Shown here: positions 49,709 through 57,786 of the stretch, in pieces | Numbering within the stretch: the stretch's first letter is position 1 | Layout of the letters: each line of letters begins with the position of its first letter | Assembly (NCBI RefSeq): GCF_003143935.1 | Contig: NZ_QFRX01000001.1 | Location: forward strand, 2,267,587 to 2,331,586 | Length of the DNA: 64,000 nt | Direction: 5' to 3' | Origin: Streptomyces sp. Act143 | GTDB taxonomy: Bacteria; Actinomycetota; Actinomycetes; Streptomycetales; Streptomycetaceae | Notes under the pieces: model-generated | The model's database searches: none | Told to the model about the DNA's origin: nothing | The model's input: the letters and a program-made list of their open reading frames with translations, nothing else | Position numbers and translations under genes: made by a program

Positions 49709-50563
49709 TCACGCCCCGCCGAACACCCCCTTGTGGTCCTCGGCCCACTGCCGATAGGACCGCGCCGGACGTCCCAGCGCCTCCCGTACGTCGTCCGTGA
49801 CGGTGGTGTTGCCGTCCCCTCGGGCGATCTCCAGGCCGCCCAGGACCCCTTCCACGGCCTGTTCGCTCAGTCCGGACGCGGACAACTGCTCCCGTAGCCG
49901 ATCCCGGGACGGAGTGACCGTCCGCACCGGCCGGCCGAGCACCTCGGCGAGGACCGCGGCCTGGTCGGGGACGCTGATCGCCTCCGGTCCGGTCAGGGTG
50001 TACGTCCGTCCCGCGTGCCGGGTGCCGGTGAGGGCCGCCACCGCCACCTCGGCCACGTCACGCGGGTCGACCACCCCTTGCCGTCCGTCCCCCGTCATGT
50101 TCGGCACGGGCTCCCCCGCCGCCAACGCGTGCGCCCAGCCGAGGGTGTTGGAGGCGAACGACGAGGGCCGCAGGATCGTCCACTCCGGCCCGCCCGCCCG
50201 CAGGGCCTGTTCACCGGGCAGGTGCCAGGTGCCGAACGGGCCGAACCGGGGCTCACCGGTGCCGATGGCGGAGAGCTTCACGAGCCGCCGCACCCCCGTG
50301 GCCCGCGCCAGCTCGATCAGCCGCACGTCCCGCCCGCCGTCCTCCGGCCCGAGCACGCCCACGAGGAACGCGGCGTCGACGCCCGCCAACGCCGCCTCCA
50401 GGGACGGCTGGTCGAGGAAGTCCCCGCGCACCGCCTCCACGCCGCCGGGCAGCACCGCCCGCTCGGGGGCGCGGGTCAGGGCGCGGACCTTCTCGCCGCG
50501 CGCCGCGAGCTGTCGTACGACTTCGCTTCCGATGGTGCCGGTGGCACCCGTCACTAGGATCAT
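49709..50563 (-). CDS. NmrA-like NAD(P)-binding oxidoreductase
   Basis: From ATG 50563 it has 284 residues. The Rossmann motif MILVTGATGTIGSEVVRQLA is followed by VRGDFLDQPSLEAALAGVDA, LVKLSAIGTGEPRFGPFGTW, WTILRPSSFASNTLGWAHAL and VVDPRDVAEVAVAALTG, all typical of the NmrA/quinone-reductase-2 group. Such proteins bind NADP(H) and act as quinone reductases or redox sensors. The divergent AraC regulator 97 bp away is the likely controller, perhaps replacing the decayed HxlR gene on the other side. Confidence 0.88.
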   Translation of the reverse strand: MILVTGATGTIGSEVVRQLAARGEKVRALTRAPERAVLPGGVEAVRGDFLDQPSLEAALAGVDAAFLVGVLGPEDGGRDVRLIELARATGVRRLVKLSAIGTGEPRFGPFGTWHLPGEQALRAGGPEWTILRPSSFASNTLGWAHALAAGEPVPNMTGDGRQGVVDPRDVAEVAVAALTGTRHAGRTYTLTGPEAISVPDQAAVLAEVLGRPVRTVTPSRDRLREQLSASGLSEQAVEGVLGGLEIARGDGNTTVTDDVREALGRPARSYRQWAEDHKGVFGGA

Positions 50564-50660
50564 GACCGCAACGCTGGCGTACCCACCGGCGGCGGCTCTT
50601 GGAAATTCCGGCACGGTTGGCGCCCCCCGCTAGGCCGTGCCGCCCGTTTACGGTGGACAG

Positions 50661-51461
50661 GTGACGACCACGACCGCAGCACCCGTCCCTCTTCCCGCCG
50701 TGTCCGTGCCCGATGACCTGCGCCCGTGGGTCGCCGAGATCGGCACGGTGACCGGGGGCGAGTCGGTGGCGCACGCTCCCGACACCGCGACGAAGCTGGT
50801 CGTGCGGGTGGAGGCGGGCGGCCGGCGCGACGCCCTGGTCGTCGGCCCGCGGACCCGTGCCTCGTACCACCGGGCGGACGGCGGGCAACTGGCGTCCTGT
50901 GTGCAACTGCACCTGAAGCCGGGAACGGCACGTCCGTTGCTCGGGGTGGCCGCGGCCGACCTGGTCGGCCGGGTCGTGCCGCTGCGGGAGCTTCCGGCCC
51001 GCTCGGCCCGGCAACTGGCGAACTCGATGGCGGACTTGGAGCTCGACGACCTGATCGCCCGGCTGGCACGGCTGTTTCCTCAGCTGCCGCCCCCGGAGTC
51101 CCGGAGCGAGCTGCTGCGGGCCGCCGTGGCCGCCCTGTCGCTCCGCGACGGACAGGTACCGGGGCAGGTGAAGGACGTGGCGCGGGAACTCGCCGTCAGC
51201 GAGCGGCAGTTGCGGAACCTCTTCGCGGAGGGGGTCGGCCTCTCCCCCAAGCACTACGCGCGCATCGACCGCGTCCGCGCGGTGCTGGCGCAGGCGCCGA
51301 CCGCGAAGTGGGCCGACCTCGCCGCCAGGTCCGGCTACTACGACCAGGCGCACATGACGTCCGACTTCCGCAGCCTGATGGGCGTGCCGCCCCGCTCCTT
51401 CTTCACCGGCCGCCTCCCCGAGGCCCGGCCGTGCCAGGCCTTCGCGCGCACAGCGGCGTGA
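50661..51461 (+). CDS. AraC-family regulator divergent from the NmrA-like gene
   Basis: From GTG 50661 it has 266 residues. The N-terminal 140 residues resemble the DUF6597-type sensor domain (LRPWVAEIGTVTGGESVAHA, CVQLHLKPGTARPLLGVAAA, LVGRVVPLRELPARSARQLA). The C-terminal AraC HTH is VARELAVSERQLRNLFAEGV with GLSPKHYARIDRVRAVLAQA and the second helix pair near SGYYDQAHMTSDFRSLMGV. Divergent placement suggests control of the NmrA-like oxidoreductase. The effector is unknown. Confidence 0.87.
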   Translation: MTTTTAAPVPLPAVSVPDDLRPWVAEIGTVTGGESVAHAPDTATKLVVRVEAGGRRDALVVGPRTRASYHRADGGQLASCVQLHLKPGTARPLLGVAAADLVGRVVPLRELPARSARQLANSMADLELDDLIARLARLFPQLPPPESRSELLRAAVAALSLRDGQVPGQVKDVARELAVSERQLRNLFAEGVGLSPKHYARIDRVRAVLAQAPTAKWADLAARSGYYDQAHMTSDFRSLMGVPPRSFFTGRLPEARPCQAFARTAA

Positions 51462-51539
51462 GCCGGGCCGGGACCGGCAGTCCCGACCTGGTGCACGCCG
51501 CTCAAGCGGGAGGCGTACGGGGGCCGGTCACCCCCGCGG

Positions 51540-52940
51540 TCAGTGCACGGCCGCGATCTCCTCGCCCGCCTCCATCGGGTGCGTCACGTCGTGGGCGTCG
51601 CGCTGCCTGCCGAGGTGGTTGAAGACCAGGTTCAGCACGACGGCCGCCACGCAGCCCGTCGAGATCCCGGAGTCGAGCACGATCTTCGCGGTCTCGGGGA
51701 AGGCGTGGTAGAACTCCGGTGCCGTGATGGGGATGATCCCGACGGCCAGTGACACGGCCACGATCAGGACGTTGTTGTCCTTGTCCAGGCCGGCCCGGAC
51801 CAGGGTCTGGATGCCGCTCGCCGCGACCGAGCCGAAGAGGACGACTCCGGCGCCGCCGAGTACCGGGCGCGGTACGACGGCGATGAGCGAGGCGGCCATC
51901 GGGCACAGGCCCATCAGCACCAGGAAGGCGCCGCCGGTGGCGACGACGTACCGGCTGCGGATCTTCGTCATCGCGACCAGGCCGATGTTCTGGGCGAAGG
52001 CGCTGCACATGAAGCCGTTGAAGAGGGGGCTGATCGCGGAGCCGAGGGTGTCGGCGCGCAGTCCCGCCGCGATGGTCCTCTCGTCCGCCGGGCGTTCCAC
52101 GATCTCGCCCAACGCCAGCATGTCCGCGGTCGATTCGGTCATCGAGACCACCATCACCACGACCATCGACACGATCGCGGCGACCTGGAACTGCGGGGCA
52201 CCGAAGTGGAACGGCGTCGGGAAGCCCACCACGTCCGCGTCCGCGACCGGCCCGAAGTCGGTGACGCCGAAGGGGATCGCGACGAGCGTGCCGATGACCA
52301 GGCCGAGGAGGACGGCGATCTGCTTGACGAAGCCGCGGGTGAACCGGCGCAGCAGGAGCACGATCACGAGCGTCGTGCCCGCCAGGCCGAGATAGGTCGT
52401 CGAACCGTAGTCGTCCGCCGCGGGGTTGGGCCCTTGCGCCCAGCCGAAGGCGACCGGCAGCAGGGAGACGCCGATGAGGGTGATCACCGTGCCGGTGACG
52501 ACCGGCGGGAAGAAGCGGACCGCCTTGCTGAAGAAGGGGGCGGCGAGGAAGCCGAGCAGGCCCGCGACGATGACCGCGCCGAAGATGATCGGCAGCGCGT
52601 CGGACTTGTCGTCGGTGGAGGCGACGATGGCGGTCATCGGGGCCACGCCCGCGAAGGTGACGCCGTTGACGAAGGGGAGCCGGGCGCCGATCTTCCAGAC
52701 GCCGAGGGTCTGGAGGAAGGTGGCGAGGCCCGCGGTGAACAGGCAGGCGCCGGTCAGGAAGGTCAGTTCGGTGCCGGAGAGGCCGACGGCCGCCCCGACT
52801 ATCAGGGGCGGGGCGACGACTCCCGCGTACATGGCGGCCACGTGTTGGAGGCCCGTGGTGGCCATTTTCAGTGCGGGGAGTTTTTCGTCGACGGGGTGGG
52901 GGTCGACGCGGTGTATGTCGTCGGCTGGTTGGGCGGTCAC
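51540..52940 (-). CDS. NCS2-family purine (xanthine/urate) permease
   Basis: From GTG 52940, with GGAGG 7-8 bases upstream, it has 466 residues. It is a polytopic membrane protein with about 12-14 helices and NCS2 motifs: TTGLQHVAAMYAGVVAPPLI, VNGVTFAGVAPM, VVTGTVITLIGVSLLPV, VSMTESTADMLALGEIVERP and SAFAQNIGLVAMTKIRSRYV. Substrates in this family are xanthine, urate or uracil with H+ or Na+ symport. Its position downstream of the deaminase and urate-oxidase genes points to urate or xanthine uptake. A 246-bp gap without visible gene separates it from the deaminase gene. Confidence 0.92.
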   Translation of the reverse strand: MTAQPADDIHRVDPHPVDEKLPALKMATTGLQHVAAMYAGVVAPPLIVGAAVGLSGTELTFLTGACLFTAGLATFLQTLGVWKIGARLPFVNGVTFAGVAPMTAIVASTDDKSDALPIIFGAVIVAGLLGFLAAPFFSKAVRFFPPVVTGTVITLIGVSLLPVAFGWAQGPNPAADDYGSTTYLGLAGTTLVIVLLLRRFTRGFVKQIAVLLGLVIGTLVAIPFGVTDFGPVADADVVGFPTPFHFGAPQFQVAAIVSMVVVMVVSMTESTADMLALGEIVERPADERTIAAGLRADTLGSAISPLFNGFMCSAFAQNIGLVAMTKIRSRYVVATGGAFLVLMGLCPMAASLIAVVPRPVLGGAGVVLFGSVAASGIQTLVRAGLDKDNNVLIVAVSLAVGIIPITAPEFYHAFPETAKIVLDSGISTGCVAAVVLNLVFNHLGRQRDAHDVTHPMEAGEEIAAVH

Positions 52941-53186
52941 GGCGGTTTCCTCCGGGTCAGCTAACACGTCGGCTCTGACGTGGGTTTCTTGGAGGTGGTG
53001 CGCGGTCGTGCGGGACCGGAGGACGGGTGGGGTGCATGTGGGGGGCATGCACGGTGACCGTTCCGGGGCGCACGCGTGTGACGTACGCCCCGGAGACGGC
53101 CGCCATGGACCCCGCTCGGGTCCACGGCTGCCGGCCGGGAGCCGTCCCTCTCGGCCGGAGATCAGGTGCCGTGCAGGGACGACGAG
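52941..53186. other. Intergenic region between the deaminase and permease genes
   Basis: No gene, palindromic ureide motif or strong hairpin was seen. Only the permease ribosome-binding site near 52948-52953 and GC-rich sequence are recognisable. Confidence 0.4.
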
Positions 53187-54563
53187 TTACTGCGCGGCGA
53201 TCTGGGCCAGCCGCTGCGCCTGTTCCCGCGTCGAGCGCGCGATCGCGTCCTCGTCCACGTGCAGCAGGCGGTTGTCCTCGACGATCTGACGGCCGTTCAC
53301 GAAGGAGGCCGTGACCGGGGCCGCCGCGCCGAAGACCAGGGCGGTGACCGGGTCGGCGATGGAGGCGTGGGCGAGCGTGTCCAGCTTCCACAACACCAGG
53401 TCAGCGAGCTTGCCGGCCTCCAAGGAGCCGATCTCGGCGGCGCGGCCGAGGACTTGGGCGCCGCCGTAGGTGCCGAGGCGCAGCGCCTGGCGGGCGTTGA
53501 GCGCCGCTTCCCGGTGCGCGCCGAGGCGGTTGATGAGGAGCGCGTTGCGCAGTTCGGTGTGCAGTTCGCCGGACTCGTTGGAGGCGGTGCCGTCGACACC
53601 GAGGCCGACCGGGACGCCGGCGGCGAGCATGTCGGGGACGCGGGCGATGCCGGCGGCGAGGCGGGCGTTCGACGAGGGGCAGTGGGCGACACCGGTCTTC
53701 GTGCGGGCGAAGGCGGCGATGTCGGAGTCGTTCATGTGGACGCAGTGCGCCATCCAGACGTCCTCGCCCAGCCAGCCGGTGGACTCGAAGTAGTCGGTCG
53801 GGCCCATGCCGAACAGTTCCTTGCAGAACTGCTCCTCCTCGACGGTCTCCGAGCCGTGGGTGTGCAGCCGTACGCCCAGGCTGCGGGCCAACTCGGCTCC
53901 CTGTCGCAGGAGTTCGGTGGAGACGGAGAAGGGCGAGCAGGGGGCGACGGCCACCTGGGTCATGGCGTCGAAGGAGGCGTCGTGGTGCTCCTTGACGGTC
54001 GCCTCGGTCGCGGCGAGGGCGCCGTCGAGGGTCTCGACGGCGAAGTCCGGGGGCAGGCCGCCGTCCTTCTCGCTGCGGTCCATGGAGCCGCGGGCGAGGG
54101 TGAAGCGGACGCCCGTCTCGCGGGCCGCGCGGATGATCGAGCCGGACAGGTCGCCGGAGTTCCGCGGGAAGACGTAGTGGTGGTCCATGGCGGTGGTGAC
54201 ACCGCCGCGGGCCATCATGGCCAGCGAGCCCTGCGCGGCCGAGTAGGTCATCTGCTCGTCGATGCGCGCCCAGGTCGGGTACAGCGCGACGAGCCAGTTG
54301 AAGAGGTTGTGGTCGGTGGCCAGGCCCCGGGTGATCCACTGGTAGAAGTGGTGATGGGTGTTGACCAGGCCGGGGGTCACGAGGTGGCCGCCGGCGTCGA
54401 TCCGGCGTACGACGTTCTCCAGGCCCTCGGGGGCCTTGCCCGGGCCGAGCGACTCGATGCGGTTGCCGGCGATGACGACGTGGCCGCTCGCGTACTCGGT
54501 GTCGTTGGCGTCGACGGTCGCGATCGCACAGTTCTCGATGACGATGCGCTGGGCTGCTGCCAT
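53187..54563 (-). CDS. 8-oxoguanine/guanine deaminase-like amidohydrolase
   Basis: The 458-residue metal-dependent deaminase has the metal motif HLVTPGLVNTHHHFYQWITR (about residues 59-78), VRLHTHGSETVEEEQFC, WMAHCVHMNDSDIAAFART, and the late Asp in VGLGVDGTASNESG. Between them, ARGGVTTAMDHHYVFPR and ARGSMDRSEKDGGLPPD are segments I associate with 8-oxoguanine deaminases of the ATZ/TRZ family. It should deaminate a guanine-type base to a xanthine-type base. The setting beside purine permease and urate oxidase fits purine salvage or degradation. A guanine deaminase activity cannot be excluded by eye. Confidence 0.85.
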   Translation of the reverse strand: MAAAQRIVIENCAIATVDANDTEYASGHVVIAGNRIESLGPGKAPEGLENVVRRIDAGGHLVTPGLVNTHHHFYQWITRGLATDHNLFNWLVALYPTWARIDEQMTYSAAQGSLAMMARGGVTTAMDHHYVFPRNSGDLSGSIIRAARETGVRFTLARGSMDRSEKDGGLPPDFAVETLDGALAATEATVKEHHDASFDAMTQVAVAPCSPFSVSTELLRQGAELARSLGVRLHTHGSETVEEEQFCKELFGMGPTDYFESTGWLGEDVWMAHCVHMNDSDIAAFARTKTGVAHCPSSNARLAAGIARVPDMLAAGVPVGLGVDGTASNESGELHTELRNALLINRLGAHREAALNARQALRLGTYGGAQVLGRAAEIGSLEAGKLADLVLWKLDTLAHASIADPVTALVFGAAAPVTASFVNGRQIVEDNRLLHVDEDAIARSTREQAQRLAQIAAQ

Positions 54564-54622
54564 GGTTTCGTCCTTTGCGCTTCGGTGGAGAGGGCACGGC
54601 AGGACCCCGGGGGATTTGAGTG

Positions 54623-54655
54623 CCGCGGCCGGTTCGGAGACCTCACCGGCCGCGG
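54623..54655. terminator. Hairpin after the urate oxidase gene
   Basis: CCGCGGCCGGT (54623-54633) and ACCGGCCGCGG (54645-54655) form a perfect 11-bp stem. It lies 22 bases beyond the urate-oxidase stop (minus strand), marking the end of the uraD-hiuH-uao unit. Confidence 0.65.
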
Positions 54656-54676
54656 GTGCCGCAGAAGATGCAGTTG

Positions 54677-55609
54677 TCAGAGGTTGGTGAGGTCCACCGG
54701 GATCTTCGGCTCGCAGCCGTCCCGCAGGATGGTCGCCTCGATCAGGCCGTAGGGCCGGTCGGCGGCGAAGTACACCGCGCCTTCTTCGGTGGCGTTCTTC
54801 AGACCGAAGGGCTCCAGGTCCACCAGGAAGTGGTGCTTGTTCGGGAGGGAGAAGCGGACCTCGTCGATCTCACTGCGGTTGTTGATGATCCGCGAACCCA
54901 TCTGGTAGAGGGTCTGCTGGAGCGAGAGCGAGTAGGTCTCGGCGAAGGCCTGGAGCATGTGCTTCCGGGTCTGCTCGTAGGACTTCTCCCAGTTGGGCAT
55001 CCGCTGCTCGTCGTCGGTCCAGTTGAACCGCCAGCGGCCGGAGACCTGGGTGGCCAGGATGCGGTCGTACGCCTCCTGGAGCGTCGTGTACTTGTCCTTG
55101 ACGTAGCCCCAGAACTCGGAGTTGGTCGAGTTCATCACGACGAGGTCCTTGAGACCGGAGATGACCTCCCACTTCTCTCCGTCGTAGGTGATCTGGGTGA
55201 CCCGGGTCTCCTGGCCCTTGCGGACGAAGGAGTGCTTGACCTCGTCGGCGCCGATGAACTGGGAGTTGGCGTCGGAGGCGGCTATGCGCTCCCACGCGTA
55301 CTCCTCGATCCGGATGCGGGCCGTCGTGATCGGCTCCTGCGAGGTCACGAAGTGCCGGGCGAGGTGGATGCCGAACTGCTCGGCCGACTCGATGCCGTGT
55401 TCCTTGGCGAACGCGTACACCGTGTTCTTGGTGGTGTCGGTCGGCAGGACGTTGGCGTTGGAGCCGGAGTAGTGGACCTCGTCCATGTCGCCGCTCAGCG
55501 CCACGGACACGTTCAGGTCCTTGATGTGGTGGGTGGCGCCGTCCCGCGTGATCTTTACGACTCGGTTCTCGGCCTTGCCGTACTGGTTCTGTCCCAGGAT
55601 CGTGGGCAT
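54677..55609 (-). CDS. uao: Urate oxidase (factor-independent uricase)
   Basis: The 310-residue T-fold enzyme starts at ATG 55609 (MPTILGQNQYGKAENRVVKI). Family motifs include VLPTDTTKNTVYAFAKEHGI with the catalytic Thr, EYAWERI, SFVRKGQETR, NSTNSEFWGYVKDKYTTLQE, RWRFNWTDDEQRMPNW and the C-terminal NKHHFLVDLEPFGLKN. It oxidises urate with O2 to 5-hydroxyisourate and releases H2O2, with no cofactor. It is the third gene of the uraD-hiuH-uao operon (7-bp gaps), so the follow-on enzymes are made with it. The H2O2 explains the co-regulated catalase. Confidence 0.95.
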   Translation of the reverse strand: MPTILGQNQYGKAENRVVKITRDGATHHIKDLNVSVALSGDMDEVHYSGSNANVLPTDTTKNTVYAFAKEHGIESAEQFGIHLARHFVTSQEPITTARIRIEEYAWERIAASDANSQFIGADEVKHSFVRKGQETRVTQITYDGEKWEVISGLKDLVVMNSTNSEFWGYVKDKYTTLQEAYDRILATQVSGRWRFNWTDDEQRMPNWEKSYEQTRKHMLQAFAETYSLSLQQTLYQMGSRIINNRSEIDEVRFSLPNKHHFLVDLEPFGLKNATEEGAVYFAADRPYGLIEATILRDGCEPKIPVDLTNL

Positions 55610-55616
55610 GTGTCTG

Positions 55617-56012
55617 CTAGCTCCCTCGGTAAACGGAGTAGCCGAACGGGTTGAGCAGCAACGGCACGTGGTAGTGCTCGCCCGGCACGACGGCGAACGT
55701 GATCGCCACCTCCGGGAAGAACACACCGGTACCGCTGTCCCGATTCGCGGGGGCGTCCTGCTGCGCATCGGCTTGCTTCTTCTCGAAGTACGGCTCGACG
55801 GCGAAGTCGAGCCGTACGTGTGTGGTGCCCTCCGGCAGCGCCGGCAGGTCCTTGCACCGCCCGTCCGCGTCGGTCGCGCTGCCGCCGAGCGCCTGCCAGT
55901 CCGCGTCCGCGCCGGCGCGGGCGGACAGGTGGACGGCGACTGCCTCGGCGGGACGGCCGACGCTGGTGTCCAGGATGTGGGTGGACACCGAGGCGGTGGT
56001 GCTGGTGCTCAT
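55617..56012 (-). CDS. hiuH: 5-Hydroxyisourate hydrolase
   Basis: From ATG 56012 it has 131 residues. It is a transthyretin-like fold with the N-terminal signature VSTHILDTSVGRPAEAV holding the catalytic His, the central HVRLDFAVEPYFEK, FFPEVAITFAVV and EHYHVPLLLNPFGYSVYRGS ending in the diagnostic YRGS. It hydrolyses 5-hydroxyisourate to OHCU as a cytoplasmic tetramer. A loop rich in Gln/Ala/Asp (KKQADAQQDAPANRDSGTG) is longer than in minimal family members. It lies 7 bp from both uraD and uao. Confidence 0.94.
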   Translation of the reverse strand: MSTSTTASVSTHILDTSVGRPAEAVAVHLSARAGADADWQALGGSATDADGRCKDLPALPEGTTHVRLDFAVEPYFEKKQADAQQDAPANRDSGTGVFFPEVAITFAVVPGEHYHVPLLLNPFGYSVYRGS

Positions 56013-56019
56013 GCTGGTC

Positions 56020-56529
56020 TCAGTCCTCTTCGACGAGTCGGGCGAGCCGGATACGGTTGATCTTGCCCAGCTCGGTGCGGACGATCTCCCGCTCCTGCTC
56101 CGGCGCGTTCCCGATCCGCTCCTTGACCGCGTCGCGCATCTGCTCGCCGGTCCGGCCGGTGGCGCAGATGAGGAAGACATGGCCGAACTTCTCCTGGTAA
56201 GCGAGGTTCAGCTCGAGCATCTCCGCCTTGAGCTCCTCCGTCGCGCCGGCCATGCCGCGCTGCTCGCGGGCGGAGGTCGGGTCGCCGGGCTTGGGGCGGC
56301 CGATGGGCGGGTGTCCTGCCATGGCCTCGGCGAGGTCCTCGGCGGTCAGCCCGGCCATGGCGGCGTCGCTCTCGGCGTAGAGGGCCTCGGCGTCCGGGTA
56401 GGGCCGGGCGGCGAGCAGTCGCTTCGCCCAGGCCGTGGAGGCGCACGCCTCGTGGAGCGCGGCGAAGGCCGCGTGCTCCTCCAAGGCGTTGAACCGGGCC
56501 AGGCCCGGGGACGTGGAAGTCGAAGTCAC
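56020..56529 (-). CDS. uraD: 2-Oxo-4-hydroxy-4-carboxy-5-ureidoimidazoline (OHCU) decarboxylase
   Basis: The 169-residue helical protein matches the OHCU decarboxylase family: FNALEEHAAFAALHEACAST, then GHPPIGRPKPGDPTSAREQ with the active-site His region and LELNLAYQEKFGHVFLICAT with conserved Glu and His, ending VRTELGKINRIRLARLVEED. It yields S-allantoin stereospecifically. GTG 56529 has GGAGG 5 bases upstream. It is the first gene of the urate operon, driven by the promoter at 56580-56620. Confidence 0.94.
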   Translation of the reverse strand: MTSTSTSPGLARFNALEEHAAFAALHEACASTAWAKRLLAARPYPDAEALYAESDAAMAGLTAEDLAEAMAGHPPIGRPKPGDPTSAREQRGMAGATEELKAEMLELNLAYQEKFGHVFLICATGRTGEQMRDAVKERIGNAPEQEREIVRTELGKINRIRLARLVEED

Positions 56530-56579
56530 GGGAGCCTCCGTGGCCGCGAACGGCCGTCGTACGTGAGCGGGCTGCCGCT

Positions 56580-56637
56580 AGCTAACGCCCTCCGAAACAC
56601 AACGTCAACACTTTGTTGAAAATTCGGGGTTACGAAA
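56580..56637 (-). promoter_or_regulatory. Promoter of the uraD-hiuH-uao operon with TCAA-N7-TTGA motif
   Basis: On the minus strand TTGACG (56608-56603), a 17-bp spacer and TTAGCT (56585-56580) form the promoter. The -35 is the right half of TCAA-N7-TTGA (56605-56619). The 18-base block TTCAACAAAGTGTTGACG is identical to that at katA. A weak TTCC-like site, TTCGGGGTTACGAAA (56623-56637), lies just upstream. Confidence 0.68.
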
Positions 56638-56728
56638 CCGGGTGACGAAATCCGGCGCCGGAACCGGGTGGGGCGACCCCGGCGAACCCGTCCCGGTCAG
56701 GCCTTGTCCCGGTCGGGCCTTGCCCCGG

Positions 56729-57094
56729 TCAGGCCTTGTCCCGGTTGAGGTAGTTGTAGACCGTGAAGCGGCTGACGCCGAGCGCGCTCGCCACGGTCTC
56801 CACGCCGTGCCGCACGGAGAAGGCGCCGCGCGCCTCCAGTATGCGCACGACCTCCTGCTTGGCCTTGCGGTCCAGGTCGGCCAGCGGCTTGCCCTGCTTG
56901 CGCTCCATGGCGGCCAGGATGTGATCGAGGGAGTCCGCGAGCTGCGGCAGCCGTACGGCGACGACGTCGGCGCCCGCCCAGGCCAGCACGACGTCGTCGG
57001 GCCCGGCCTCGTCCGGCGGGACCATCTCCCCGCCCATGGCGTCGACCAGCGGCTTCACCGCCGTGATGAAGGGCTCGTCCCCGGTTCCGGTCAC
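56729..57094 (-). CDS. Small helix-turn-helix protein (HTH_22/YheO-like C-terminus)
   Basis: The 121-residue protein starts at GTG 57094, overlapping the previous stop (GTGA). The N-terminal 55 residues contain short hydrophobic strands (DDVVLAWAGADVVAVRLPQL). The rest is a DNA-binding region: DLDRKAKQEVVRILEARGAF and VETVASALGVSRFTVYNYLN, as in the YheO/DauR and Fis-like HTH_22 group. The PAS-like YheO sensor is missing. It lies directly upstream of the urate operon on the same strand and may regulate it. It is the only other regulator inside the purine region. Confidence 0.8.
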   Translation of the reverse strand: MTGTGDEPFITAVKPLVDAMGGEMVPPDEAGPDDVVLAWAGADVVAVRLPQLADSLDHILAAMERKQGKPLADLDRKAKQEVVRILEARGAFSVRHGVETVASALGVSRFTVYNYLNRDKA

Positions 57095-57342
57095 TTCTCG
57101 CCCTCCCCGATCACGTTGACCTGGAGCGAGATGCGGGTGGCACCGGCCTTGAGCGACTCGCGCAGCAGCGCGTTCACGGCGGTGAGCACGGCGTCGGCGC
57201 CCCCCTCGGCGGTGTTGCCGAACGGGCCGACGTCCACCGCGTCCAGCGCCGCCGCCTCGACCACCTCACGGGCCGCGACCGCGTGCGCGGGCGCCTCGTC
57301 GAGGTCGAAGGGTTCGGTGGTGAACTCCACTCTCAAACGCAT
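57091..57342 (-). CDS. Conserved small hypothetical protein, 83 aa
   Basis: ATG 57342 has GGGAGG 9 bases upstream; ATG 57351 is too close to that site. The sequence MRLRVEFTTEPFDLDEAPAH is followed by GNTAEGGADAVLTAVNALLR and ATRISLQVNVIGEGEK, giving a beta-alpha-alpha-beta pattern of a small ferredoxin-like fold. It resembles the YqgV/thiamine-binding shape but this is a guess. It overlaps the HTH gene by 4 bp, so the pair should be a two-gene unit, possibly sensor and regulator. Confidence 0.7.
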   Translation of the reverse strand: MRLRVEFTTEPFDLDEAPAHAVAAREVVEAAALDAVDVGPFGNTAEGGADAVLTAVNALLRESLKAGATRISLQVNVIGEGEK

Positions 57343-57690
57343 CGCGCCCATGCCTCCCTGACCTGCGCGTTCCTGGGCCACCCTCCGCCGGGGAGGGCTC
57401 GTCCGGGGCACATCATGCCGTCGCGGACGGACCCGGACCCCGACCTTAACGGACCGTGAGGGGTTTCAGCGGGGCTCCGGCGTTCCCGCTTCCACCGGCA
57501 GCAGCAGCTCGCGCGGCGGTTCCTCTCCGCGGGAGAGGTGGGCTACCGGCACCGGAGCACCACCTGCCGGGCGGGGGTGGTCCCGGCGCGGGTGGGATCA
57601 GCCGCCGCTCCCGTCGGGAGACAGGACACCGTACGGCCCGGTGCACCGGCTCCCACCAGCGCGGCGTCCGGCTCTCGCGTTTCGGGCCCC
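57343..57690. other. Non-coding stretch upstream of the hyi promoter
   Basis: These 348 bases contain open frames only by GC bias. No ribosome-binding site with a plausible protein was found on either strand. The minus-strand promoter for the 83-aa/HTH pair should lie near 57360-57430. Confidence 0.4.
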
Positions 57691-57755
57691 TTGACAAGCC
57701 GCACCCGCCGACGGCAATCTTCCATTAAGCAGAAAGCAACTTCCGCAATACGGAA
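57691..57755 (+). promoter_or_regulatory. hyi-glxR promoter with tandem operator pair
   Basis: TTGACA (57691-57696), an 18-bp spacer and CAATCT (57715-57720) form the promoter. TTCCATTAAGCAGAA (57720-57734) begins at the last base of the -10, and TTCCGCAATACGGAA (57741-57755) lies exactly 21 bp further. The layout mirrors that of the gcl promoter. Confidence 0.72.
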
Positions 57756-57786
57756 TCACTCGACACGGAAGGGAGCGCGGCGGCCC

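Noticed and set aside
56623-56637. TTCC-N7-GGAA operator at the uraD promoter
   Set aside because: TTCGGGGTTACGAAA keeps the spacing but misses key bases in both arms. It is mentioned only as weak and not counted among the ten sites.
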